A stretch of 64,000 nucleotides of DNA from Siphonodentalium dalli. Lineage: Eukaryota > Mollusca > Scaphopoda > Gadilida > Siphonodentaliidae. A program made the position numbers and the translations under genes. The notes below the pieces were generated by a model, which saw only the letters and a list, made by a program, of their open reading frames with translations, ran no database searches and was not told the origin of the DNA. Below, piece by piece: positions 35,601-49,498 of the stretch. The stretch lies in contig CP136068.1 in NCBI GenBank assembly GCA_032622095.1, forward strand, positions 124,317,989-124,381,988, in the 5' to 3' direction. Within the stretch, counting starts at the first letter, position 1, and each line of letters begins with the position of its first letter.

Positions 35601-38600
35601 ACGTTCAGATTATAAGTTCAACAAACAACCATTGTTGAATTTATTATCTGAACGTTTTCCAGTAATGAATATGAATCCTTCTTCACTTGTAGTATATTTT
35701 TATATATCTGTCGTCTGATCTTATTACCTGAACATCCTGTCTATATCAATAATAGACCATTCCAATGAATACTTTGATAACTGGTTGGGAGAATCCAGTT
35801 AGTAAAAAAAATGTTTAAATAATGGTACATTCTAATAAGTTGTCTTGAAATAATTGGGACAGGCTCAATAGAATTCAACCTGTCAGTTCATGCCTTGTAT
35901 CTATTGATTGATATACTGTCTCACTATATAGCCTGCTTGTCATCATAACTAGAAAATTTTATTTTATTTTGACTATATTTATAACAATACTTTGTCAGTG
36001 AATACAATTATCAAAAGGATCAAATATGCCAAACAATCCTGTTTTTCACATTTGTATAATTTTTATACGTCCGTCCATTCACTTTTTTTTAGTTTCCAGG
36101 TAATAACTTGAGTAAGTCTGAACTGAATGGAATGAAATTTGGTATGTGGCTTTACTAGCACAAAATTTGTGTTCTGTCTGCCAATTTTCATCAGAGTTAT
36201 GGCCCTTTGTTCAAATTACCACAGGCATATTTTGTCTTAGCGATGCTCTTGTTTGTTTTAAAGATTGTCGATCTATTCTTAATGATTTTATATAGCTTTT
36301 GGGTAGACAACAATAACTGTCCGGAAGCACTTCTATCAATTAATATTGATTTTATATCGATAATTTCTTATATAATGTGATAATCAAGTGGGATATTTTT
36401 TCGTTGTTATTTTTAGAAACTTAGATAGAGTTATCCCACATGGTACGCTCCGATCAAACGCGAGCAGTAAATTGTCCCTAATTGATTGTAGGTATATTAT
36501 ACCAGAACATACAAAATAAGATCAATATTAATTAATAGCAGCATTTCTGGACATGGGTCTTCTATTGATATCTATTATTTTATACCCAGGAAACTATATA
36601 AAACTTGTTATAGGATGAGATAATCCATCTTTAATAGTTGTAGGGTTTGCATTTCTGTGATTGATCAACTATATTAGAATGTAATATTATCATGACAAAA
36701 ATTGACATGAACTATTTTCTGGTAACCTCTGTGCCTTGCATCATATTTCAGATGGTCAATTTATTGTTGGAGAAAGGCGCTACGATAAATGCATTTGACA
36801 AGAAGGATCGGAGGGCAGTGCACTGGGCAGCTTTTATGGGGCACGTAGATGTCGTCAAGATCCTCTTAGACCATGGTGCTGAAATTACCTGTAGAGATAA
36901 ACAGGTATGTATGTTTATGAATTGAGTGCATTTTCGCTGTATTCTATTGAAGAATATGATGCCATAAATTCCTTATATTTGTATGGCTGTTTTGCTCACT
37001 ATTGTAATAAAATTATCAAGAAAATTTCTCATTATACTCCCAGTTATCAGGGTATGGTGGTATACTGGAATCAGCTTGCCTGTCTGTCTGTCCGTGGAAC
37101 TTTCTCCAAGCTTACATTTCATCATTTTTAGCCCAACATTACTTTGTGAAGTTTGAGTTATTGCCGTGGGTTGGCATACTTCTGTCAACAATTTCCTTTG
37201 GCTTAACATACTGGCCGCATCCCTCATCCGATCATCACCAAACTTCATGTGGATCTTCGGGGGTGATCTCTAGATGGTAGCCATCAATTTTTTGCGAAAT
37301 TCATTAAAAAACATGGCAGCCAGCGGCACACCCTGCAGCCTGCATTTTTTGGAGAAATGTTTTGAAAATTTACATGCATGTTTAGGATCAACTCTAGATG
37401 GGATTAGTGTTTCTTGATGTAAAACATGGCTGCCAGCAGCCATCTTAAATTTTACTCTTTGTATGACTAAATCCTTTGGCACACCCTACAGACCACATCC
37501 CTCATTTATTTCTCCACCAAACTGCATATGGATCTCTGGGGTGACCTCTAGATGGGAGCCATCGATTATTTCCGAAATTCGTTGAAAAACACCCTGCGGC
37601 CTGCATATATCTAAGAAATGTTTTGTAAATTTACAGGCATTATTAGGATCACCTCTATATGACACCTAGATGACAGCTATCGAATTAAAAACAATTTTGA
37701 ATAAAAACTTGGCCGCCAGAAGCCATCTTGTATTTTACTATTTGCATGACTCAATCCTTTGGCACACCCTACAGACCACATCCCTCATCCATCCGATCAT
37801 TACCAAACTTTATATGCATCTTCAGACCTCTAGATGGGAGACTCACAGTCGCCATTTTGGATTTTACTCTTTGCATGACTAAATCCTTCGGCACAACCTA
37901 CAGGCCACATCCCTCATCCAATCTCACCAAAAATTAATAATGATCTTCGGGGTGACCTCTAGATGGGAGACAACGATATTTCGTTAAAAAACATGGTCGC
38001 CAGTGCCATTTGGATTTTATCTTTTCATGAATAAAATCCTTGGCACACCCTACATGCCACATCCGTCATCCCTCATCCAAACTTCGTATGGTTCTTTGGT
38101 GTGACCTCTAGATGGAAGCTGTCCAATTCTTCCGAAATTTGTTAAAAAACATGGGCACCTGGAGCCATCTTGGATTTAACATTTGAATCCATCAGCACAT
38201 CCTACAGCCCACATTTAGTTTTCATTTACAAAATACAATCCATTTACTGAAACCTTTTTACTTTCCTTCTTTATCATTTTATTGACTGCTCAGCATAAAG
38301 TTTTTAATGCCTACAGTGTCATTGACACATTCTCAGCAATGTCTGTCAAAACCAAAAAATGCGCCTGTCATTTCGGTGAAATTTGTCCAATCATGCTAAA
38401 TTGGCTTATAAATATATACATTCAATGTCAATATTTACATGACAATTAAATCTGAATCTCCATTTCATTTTACATGTAAGTATAACTTTTGTGGGACTAT
38501 AGACACGGTGGTGAATCACGTGGTCTCGAGGTTGGTGAGTACCACGCACTCAAAATGTGCGAACGCACAAAAACATAATATATAAGGAATTGGCACAAAA

Positions 38601-41600
38601 CATTTGACTGTTACGAGCATATGCTAGTTTAATTTTAAAACAAGTTGATACATTATATGTTCTGAAGTACTCAGTAGTTTTCTGTAACATTCTGATCAAA
38701 GTTGTCAGTAGGAGGTTCGTGGAATACACAAGTTCATACTTCTAGGAGAATTCTTTCGACTGACAACTTTGGTCAGAATGTTAGCGCACACAACTCTTGA
38801 GTTTCGACACAAATTTGGTATCAGCATGTTTGAAAAATAGTATAACATATGCTCATAGCTGTCAAAATACCATGTAATATATAATTAACCTAATTTATTA
38901 CCCTTTTCCTCGTATCTGGTCGCGTTTGCGATCACCTCGGCCATTTTGAATGCGTGGTACTCATCAACTCGAAACCATGTGATTCCCCACCGTGATAGAA
39001 TGACCTCTGTCCGTCCATCCAGATGTCCATCACACATGGCTACCTTCATTATGTAATCAACTCTGCCAACAGTTTAGAATGTAGAGAATTGAAACTTTAG
39101 GATATTGTTATCCAATATATTGCTGATGTGCAACATGTATATGGACGATAGAAAAAAGTCATTTTTCACAGAGTTATACCCATTTCTTGGCTCATAAAAT
39201 TATTTTACTAAAGTTTGTATTTTGTTTGTTCCACAAAGCCAACCTCTTAAGAAAACCATCCTTTTACACGGGGACATGTGTGCCGTGACCTTTATTAATT
39301 AAAAAATTTATAGCCCAAGGGATTAAACAATAAAGGGAACAGATCGGTGAACATTAATTCTTAAATTTTAAACAAGTGCTAATTTCTTTTCTATTTTAGA
39401 TGTACACACCGCTGCATGCCAGTTCAGCGAGCGGTCAGGTTACCGTCGTGAAGCTCCTTCTAGAGCTTGATGCCGAGGTGGATGCTATTAATAGCTACGG
39501 GAATACCGCGCTACACGTGGCATGTCTTAATGGACAGAATACTGTTGTTAGTGATCTGCTAACATTTGGGGCCTCCATTAATGCTGTAAACTACAAGGGA
39601 ATGGTAAGGCATGAATAGCTGATTCTTGGTTTTCTAGGCAAGTCTGTACATAGTGTGCCTGTCATTTGCAAAATGAGATCCCAAGAAGGTGAATTTAGTC
39701 GACGCTACCCTGCTCAGCGGGCTAGCATTATAAAATTCACCCTCTGCAAATGACAGTCACACTATTTGCAGGCTTGTTTCTAGGCGTAACAGCCCTCGAA
39801 ATTAATCACGGCAAAAGTCATTGCCATAGAAAAGCCGTAGAATCTTCAATCATCTACGGCAAGCAGTCGCCATAGAAGGTCGCAGCTATACACTGCTTGA
39901 TAATAAAATATACTTTCTAAATGAAGTATAATTAACCTTTTTAATTCCACACAATCATTATTTCCTAGGCCAAAAAAATTTCCTCGATTGAAAAGCCTAG
40001 GATCCGCATACAGTAATGCCCTAATTAATCGACTCCTTAACCACAGCAGAATTATGGGTAACTTTTCAGTATTTAGTCTGAAAAATTACCCATAATTCTG
40101 CTGTGGTTAAGGAGTCGATTAATTAGGGCATTACTGTAGTTGCATACTCTACTGTGCTCTACACATATAACTTTAGTTTAGTGGAACTTACATGTTGTCC
40201 ATTATCATGCTAACTTTGGTTGGTTCTGGTTTAAAACTGATGATTATCAAGATAATCGTTGTGCAGATATCTCAGTAGTCCTTGGCATTCAACAATGAAT
40301 TTTTGCTGTCTGCAGACTTCACGATGCGACATTAAGACAATGTATCCAGCAATTTGTTTTAATTTTGATCAAAACATCGACAGGCTCAAAAATTTGCCAA
40401 GGGTGCTAAAAGAAATAACATTAACCCTTTCAGTGCCAAGTCCGATTTTTGTATCAACCCATATTTCCTTGATCATTTTTCAAATTTATTGATTACTAGA
40501 AGGTGACCCGACTTCGTCCGGGCTTTGACCTTGAATTGTCCATTTTGAAGGTCAAGTTCAAGTGGGGTCACGATTTGACCAGTCCAAAACACTGCCCGGA
40601 CAAAAGTATCCGACAAACGTGCCCGTCGAAATCCATCCGGTTTGACCCGATTTGACCTTGAATTGATCATTTAGAAGGTCAAGGTCAGGTCGGGGTCACG
40701 ATTTGACCCGTCCAAAATACTCTGGTCAAAAGTAACCCTATGTATCAAATTTCGTGGAAATCCCATCAAAATTCGCGATTTGACCTTGAATGGACCCGAT
40801 TTCAAGGTCAATGTCTCGTCGCACGGGCAAATGAATAGGCCTATGCCACTCCTCGGCCAAAGGTACCCCCACATACCAAGTTTCATCGAAATCCCGTGAT
40901 ATTCGGTTCGGGCGTTTGACCTTGAAATGACCCGATGTCAAGGTCACGTCGCACGGGCAAATTAATAGGCCTATGTCACTCCCCGGCCGAAAATACCCCC
41001 ACATACCAAGTTTCATCGAAATCGGGTCGGCCGTTTTCGAGTCCATCGATTACAGACACACACACACACACACACAGATCTTCCAAAATATATAATAGAC
41101 TAGAAGGTGACCCGACTTCGTCCGGGCTTTGACCTTGAATTGTCCATTTTGAAGGTCAAGTGGGGTCACGATTTAACCAGTCCAAAAGTACCCGACAAAC
41201 GTGACCGTCGAAATCCAGCTATTTCCATCAATGTATCACATTATTATAATCAATAAACTTGAAAAATGATAAAGGAAATATGGGATGATACAAAAATCGG
41301 ACTTGGCACTGAAAGGGTTAATGTTATTTCTTTTAGCACCCTTGGCAAATTTTTGAGCCTGTCGATGTTTTGAGCAAAATTAAAACAAATTGCTGGAGAC
41401 ATTGCCTTAATGTCGCACTGTGGAAGTCTGCAGGCAGCAAAAGGGTCAACAGAGCTGACCTCTTGGTTTGAATTGTTCACCCTCTCCTCCACAGACCCCT
41501 CTGCATTACGCTGCTGCGAGCACTCATGGAGGAATCTGTCTGGAGATCTTAGTTAGCGAGGGTGCAAACACACAAGTCCAGGTTGGTACCTAACTCTCTC

Positions 41601-44600
41601 TATTGGGTATACCTTCTCTATATACTGATACTATGAAAGTATCTATCTGACCATAACCATGGTTCCACGATTCTTAAGAATTTCTGCCTGCCTCAAGCCC
41701 TCTATGTTTATGGCAAATAAATAAAAATAATGTTTAGGCCAAAAAAAAAAGTTTTTTTATTCTCGGGCATAGCCGCGTCTGGAAAAAAGGCCCGCGTTGA
41801 ACCATTTTATTACAATTTTCGACCGATGCTGTCAAATGATAACACGAAAATAGGAAACTAGAAAACGGAAATTAGTTATGTTTCAAACATCGAATATGAT
41901 AGAAATACAATGGTGTATGTGTTGGTATTCAAAAACAGACACTATGCAACGATAACTACCAGGTATATTGTCGCCACAAGCTGCCCAAACCCCAAGTTTA
42001 TTAAGTCAAATGGTTGGTTGGTATAAATTGGACGTTGCTAAACGATCACCTCTGCGTACGAAATTACGGACGCAAAACGCACCGGAACGGCGGAATGTAA
42101 TGTTCAAATATTTCGGCAAGGTAGATAACCCACTTTTCGTAAACAATTCTGATATTTCCAATTTCGGGAATGCAAACAAGAAAGTAATATGGTGCGTATT
42201 GGCGATGTGTATGCTGGTTTAATATAATAGTATTTAAAGTTTTTATGGCTAGCATGTATAGTTACTATAGTTTAGATGGATAAATATTAAAGTATATAGA
42301 TAGATATAAATAGATATATACTATAAAAAGGTACATACATATATCAAATATATCAACAACAGTAAATTGAAATATTAATTGTACATGTATATCATTCTGG
42401 TAAATCCCTATATGATGTACGGAGAGTACAATGTCATATATATGTAATTGTGATAATTGGCCAATTTTTATTGTGGAATACATTAGTTTATATCAAAACA
42501 ATGTTTTCCTTACATTTTCTTAACCTGGGAAGGCATAATAACCCATGCTAACTATGGGCATTATCCCCATAACAAAAAATATAAAATAAAAATAAAACCC
42601 TCGCTCCCTCATAGATTGTAAAAAAAAATTGCCTGAGAATCAAAACACTTTTTTTTTTGGCCTTACTAAGGCACTTTAATCTATGGCTGAGAATACGGTG
42701 CTGGACATTTGCAGATTGAGGTCCCCAGAGGGTGAATTTAGTGACGCTACCTTGCACAGTGGGCTAGCATCACTAATTTCACCCTTTGGGGACCTCATTC
42801 TTCAAAAATCCAGCACAATATTTTGATGCCTGCTGCCTGCTACAAGCTCTCTATGTTTAGGGAAAGTAAATAAGAATGCTTTTAAATGAGGCACCTTGTT
42901 CATCACACCCAGATGTCAATTTCACAAGAGGTGACTATACTCATTGTTCCATTTTCAACAATTAGCAATTTAGATATTTTTCTCTTGAAGATGTCAGGCC
43001 TAAAAAAAAATAGTAATGTTTCCTGGTAACATAGGGTAGGGAAAAAAGGAAAGGGTGGATGGTTGCTGAAATTTTCTTCCTTTTTGGAACATCCATAAGA
43101 CCATATATGACCCTGGAACCACAATTAACCCTTTACCCAACAGAACGGCCCTGTGCCAATGCATTCTCTTATATATGCGAGTCGACCATAGGTCGCCTCG
43201 CATATATAAGAGAATGCATTGGCTTAACACATATTAAAAATGATAAAAATTGTCAAAGAATGTAGAAAAATATTATAAAAATTGTTAAAGAATGTAATAA
43301 AAATTGGTAAAAAGTGTTAAAAAAAGAATTTATTTTTAGGCCAATGCATTCACTTATATATGCGAGGCGACCTATGGTCGACTCGCATATATAAGAGAAT
43401 GCATTGGCACAGGGCATAACCGTAACCATCACAATGTGGTCAATGAGCCGGTTCCAATGATATCCATATTTGTATGGTGTTATTGAGACAGACCGAAGAT
43501 ATTTTAGGCCGTTGAAGCTTTATTTGGGCGTTTTTGGCCGTTTTGTTGGGTAAAGGGTTAATATAACGGAACACAATAAGCACATTACTATAGGTATTGG
43601 GAGGGATAATGAACACAATAAGCACATTACTATAGGTATTGGGAGGGATAATGAAGTATAATGAAGCTTTGGTAGTCTTTTTAGTAAAAAGAACTATAAA
43701 AAAATCAACTGCCCATTGAATCGACTCGTATACACAAGGGTGCCGCCATCTTAAAACCCTGACTCCGGTGTTAATAATATAGATTGTCGGCTGGTCAGCA
43801 CAGTATTACTACTATCTGAGATATATAGGCACAATTCTGTTTTTAGTTTTGTGCTTATTTATAAAAGTAGTAGGGGCAGAGGTCTGGACTCGGATGTGGG
43901 CTGGTTACCGGAAACATCACTATTTTGTTTTTGGCTAATAACAAGAATGCACTGGAATACATCCATTAGTTTCTAGCATTCTCTCATTTAATTTGCCATA
44001 TACAATGGCCTGAGAACACAGTTAATTATTGTTTATGCTTTGACCCTTCCATGACTGGTGCTTCCTGAAATTTTTTGAAAACCCTGTGCCTATACATTCT
44101 CCCATATATGTGAGTCTCCCATAGGGAGCCTCGCTTATTTAAGAGAAAACATTGGCCTAACAATATTTACTTTGAACTTGTAGGCCAGTGCAATTTCTTA
44201 TATATGCGAGTCTCCCTGAGGGGGATCTCGCATATATAAGAGAATGCACTGGCACAGGATCTTTAATGCTGCACCAGCGCAGCTCCCATCATGAAAGGGT
44301 TTAATGAATTAAACTTCTTCAAAGGAATTTCATTGTAGAAAACTCTCCAAGCATTTTACTGTTTGCCTTTGTGGAATAAGTACTTCATATCTACTTATCA
44401 GTGTATTCACATTTTTTACATACTTGGGTGTTAAAAAATGGTAAACCACCAACGTATGATTTAACTTGACAATTCTTGTAACCTTGCACTCACAAACAAT
44501 AAAAAAAAAAATTAAAATACATGTTATGAATAGTTATCGAAAAAATTATTTTGTACCTCTGGAAAGTCTTTATATATTAAAGCTGAGACAAAGAAAGAAA

Positions 44601-47600
44601 TGGATTTTTATATTTAGCATAAATTTTAGCACCAATTCATTTGCACTTTTATTCTCTGTTAATATTTATATATATATGTTTTCTTATTTTATGTGGCAGT
44701 AATACACCTTGAGATTCAATTTGATTTAAAACTTCCCAAAAGTATTTTATTCCAATTCAATATAGTCTGTCTGAATTATTGGCTGAATTATATTTTCTCA
44801 ATTATTTTCATTTCAATTTCATCTCAATTAAGTCATTGGGAAATATAGAAAGCTTAATTTGTTGTATTTTAAAGTGTTTTAGGTTTTCTGCTCGTGTTAA
44901 CCTCTTCGCTGCTTTGGCGTCCATAACTATTATGGACGTAAAAGTGCACGCCATGTGCTATATGGTCCGTAGGAACTATGGACCTACTTTAGCACAATAT
45001 CAATAGGCCATCATACATAACTGGAACTCAGAGATTGGTGCATCGGAATAACTGTATCTCGAAGTTTCAAACAGTGTATGATGTTCCACGATTGTAAACA
45101 ATAATAGCCTTTCAACCGAGTCAGTTTTATGGTTCTGTTGATATTCCCGTTATGTTTTCCCATTGGTATAATGGCAATAATGTCAACAGCCCAGCACACG
45201 ACGTCATAACGTCACTTAGCAGCGAAGAGGTTAACCCTTTACCCAACAGAACGGCCCTGTGCCAATGCATTCTCTTATATATGCGAGTCGACCATAGGTC
45301 GCCTCGCATATATAAGAGAATGCATTGGCTTAACACATTAAAAATTATAAAATTGTTAAAGAATGTAAGAAAAAATGGTAAAAAGTGTTAAAAAAAGATT
45401 TTTTTTAGGCCAATGCATTCTCTTATATATGCGAGGCGACCTATGGTCGACTCGCATATATAAGAGAATGCATTGTCACAGGGCATAACTGTAACTATCA
45501 CAATGTGGTCAAGGAGCCGGTTCCAATGATATCCATATTTGTATGGTTCTATTGAGACAGACCGAAGATATTTTAGGCTGTTGAAGCTTTATTTGGCCGG
45601 TTTTGGCCGGTTTGTTGGGTAAAGGGTTAAACTGTTGGAACCCTACCTTTGGTGCCTGGTGGGAAAAAACAAAGTTCAATCAGCGCCAGTCTCTTTGAAA
45701 AGCCGACGATAATCCTATATCGGATGTACATCTCTGGAACTCTATTAAAATTAGGTTCTGTTTTGAGGCGATTCCCCCCATTTCATTGGAGAGTGGTGCA
45801 GACTATGCAAAATTTCATTGGTTTATGGCATAACAGATCACTTCACAGATCTGAGGTCAGTGACGCGTTGACAATTAGGGCTCAATATACATTTAATTTT
45901 GCGAGAATTAAATGCTGAATCAAGTTGGTCATGAAGCTCTGAAAATTGAAAAGTTTCACGGTAATCATTACGAGAATCGATTTGGTGATTCTCGTCGAAT
46001 CTTAAGGCCTGACAATTTTCCCATGCATTGTCAAACTCAACTATCGTTGGAAAACTGAATAAAATATAGGAGACATCATCTTCAAGTTTTTATGAGTCGA
46101 CGATATTCATGACTGATAATTCTTTCGCATCTTGTTGTATTTATTATAGCTATTTCTAAATGCTACGCCAGGAATGCACTCCGTATTTGGAAATGGTTTA
46201 TTGCGACATGTTGGGAATGCCCCGTCATCATAGAAATGAAATATAATGGACATTTCTAGAGACGTACATCCGTTAGGATATTCGTCAGCTTTTCAAAGAG
46301 ACTGAATCAGCGCTAGCGAAAAAAATGCGAAGATGCACCCATAAAATTTCTAATATCTTAAATTTTACTTGATAAAATTCCTCCTTGTCATGTGTCTCTA
46401 TTTTAACCCTTCCTATACTAAATACTCATTGACGAGTAGTTCTCAAAGGAAATGTTTAAAAAATAATTTTAACAAACGACCATACATGGAAGTCGTTAGA
46501 TACACTTATTATGTAAACATTTCAAACCAATTATTAATAGAAATTCTTCTGAAATTGTATTATCATTACGTATGTCTGTCGTCTGCTTACACTTCTTGAA
46601 CACCCCTCCAGATGAATAATAGACCATTTCCAATGTATACTTTTATAACTGACAGGATAATCCATTTAGTAAAGAAAGGGTTACCGTAAGTGATGTACAG
46701 TAATGCCCTAAATAATAAACTCCTTAACCACAGCAGAATTATGGGTAATTTTTCAGGATTTATTCAGAAATATGGCTTGTCACTGAGAGCTTTCGGATGA
46801 ATGGCAACAAGCCATATTTCTGACTAAATCCTTAAAAATTACCAATAATTCTGCTGTGGTCAAGTAGTCAATTATTTTGGGCATTACTGTATCCTTTCAA
46901 CTTTCCATGCTTTCGCATAGGCAACAAGCATATTCAGTAAACTGTATACACTTGACTGAGAGTTTGCCAACTTTGATTGAATGAGCATGCACAGCAACAT
47001 GCATTCTAGACTCTTTGTCACAAGATCAAAGATTTATGTGCGACAATTCAGTCCTTCCCAGGAGTCGGGAGCGATTGCTCTCTCACCCACACGCACTTGT
47101 AATTTTCTATTCACCGTTGCTAAATTTGCACTCGTCCCTCTTGTCAAAATGCTTATGGTGACTGTAATCGTTGATTCAATATTGAACTATTTAAGGTTTA
47201 TTTAGTTCCTTTCGTGTTTCGGTTCAATTATGGGTGTATGAAAGTGTAACTAGACCTAGGTCTATCCTAAAATTACATTTTGTTTGAGAAAAACTCAACT
47301 TACGATTATATTATGGGTACATTATTACACCTGTCTTCTGAATTATGGAACACATAAAAGCTTTTGCTGTGTTTTCCTCATGGGAAGGACCGACATCAAT
47401 GTCAGTATAACAAGATCTTGGCTTTAAAGACTTTGAAAGAAATTCATTGCTATATTTTCTCATTTCTTAAATTGTCTGTCATTCGTAGACTTTATGTTAT
47501 ATTGTGTAACTGTGATTTAGATCCTGGTGTACTTGTACTTTTCTGGAACAATTTACTGTATTTGTGCTCTGCTTGAAAAGATTATGTGAATTTTAGTGTT

Positions 47601-49448
47601 GTTGAAATTTGCCCTATTACAGAAACGCTACAGAGTAACACATGGACACCTGGGCTTCCAAAATAGTATGTCTGTCTCCAGTCTGAAGTATCTCATGCTA
47701 TCACAGTATCGTGTTTGAGGCATATCGCCAATCTCTACCACCGTTGTTTATCTTACCAATATTCACCTGTCACAGCGTCGATTTTTACAAGATTCTTGTA
47801 AATAAAGACATTTGCACATACAACAAAGATTTTGACAGCCTGATCACAGACTGATCACATGATACCAGAATTATGAGTTCCCCAAATAATTGCCAGATTT
47901 GCTTGGGACTATATGTTCTACCGGTACCTTTTCCGTAGTATTACATGTATATCTCATATTGCATTGATATGCGAATGACACATTTCACTGAGACAACTGA
48001 TTCACCGCATTAACAGTGAATTTAATTGTTTTATATGATACAAGTTGCATGTTTCACGAATTAATGCGGTGATATTATTACATTAATTTAATAGCAGTCG
48101 GCATTTCAGTAGGTGCTGTGTCAGGTGAATATTGTTAAATTAGACAACTCTTGTAGAGATTGTCATACAGCAACGCTGTAAATAATCGACTCCCACAGCA
48201 GAATAATGTGTAATTTTTCAGGATTTAGTCGGAAATATGGCTTGTTGCCATTCATTGGAAAGCTCTCAGTGAGAGCTTTCCGATGAATGGCAACAAGCCA
48301 TATTTCCAACTAAATCCTGAAAAATTACCCATAATTCTGCTGTGGTTAAGAAGTCGATTATGTAGGGCATTACTGTATCCGTTGTGCAAAGCACTTGAAT
48401 AGATCGTCATCTTTTAAAACAGTGCAACATTTGCATGCTTTTATTGTCGCTAAGGCAAAACAAAATTAATGTTCTTATTCTTAGACACTGCCCCCCCTCA
48501 TAAAGTATAGTCCCCAGGGAGCTTTTTATGCCCCATCAAAAATAAAAAATATTCATCATCCTGCCACTACGTGACAATGGACAAACTACTCCCCATAATT
48601 TTTTCTACACAAATTTCCACTTTTATTAAATATTTCCGTTTGTTATTTTTTATAACATTAAAGTTTTAATTTTCATCTGTTTAAACTCAACAACATACAT
48701 GTACTGTTACATTAAAATTGCATTAAAGCTTTTAATCTCGTAAATTCATTTTTGACACGGATCATTTGAACAATGCTTTTTGATAGTTCAGGAGTAAACA
48801 TAATAACCTGGCTGCTGGGAAATTTTGGTCATAAAAAGTGGGAATAAAAACCTGGCTGCCTACGCAAACAGATAATCAAGTTTGTGTGGCCAAAACGTGC
48901 AGATTTTTTAAAACAATATCCTTTATAGCGCTTATAAGATCTTCTTTTCCAAGTCGGTTTACCTATTCATATACCTGTGATTACAAGTGCCATCATTTGG
49001 CATAAATGTTTACTTAATAAGGGCTATTGAGAACATCTCCGACCGACATAATTTATATGTGCACAATGTATTATGGATAGTGGCAACCCTTTAAGTCTTA
49101 TACTAATATACTTTACTTCAGATAATGCTTAATACTCTCTTGGCTGGATAAGAGAAGTAAAATAGCAAATATTTTCCTAAAAACATTCCGTTAATTATAC
49201 GGACAGAGCTTATTCAAACCCCAAAATTATGTATACATAATTTGACAAGAGGTATCTCAAATCATACCTTTGTTGAAAATTTCCGAACAAATTTGTCGAA
49301 AAAGCGCTGAAAATTCGTGTTTTGTTTCTTATATTTTTCGATAAATTTGAAATCGTTTCATTCATGCCAGTTCTATTTTTATGTTTACCCATACCATAGT
49401 ATGGTAAACATAGTGTCGTTGCCCGGATTGACCACTCGTCGTTCGTCC

Positions 49449-49498
<50 letters not shown>

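Noticed and set aside
40259-41492. Two matching frames (+ at 40259-40492, - at 41250-41492) sharing [19 protein letters not shown]
   Set aside because: The match comes from nucleotide-level inverted arms. Both frames end at repeat boundaries, and there is no sign of selection for protein.
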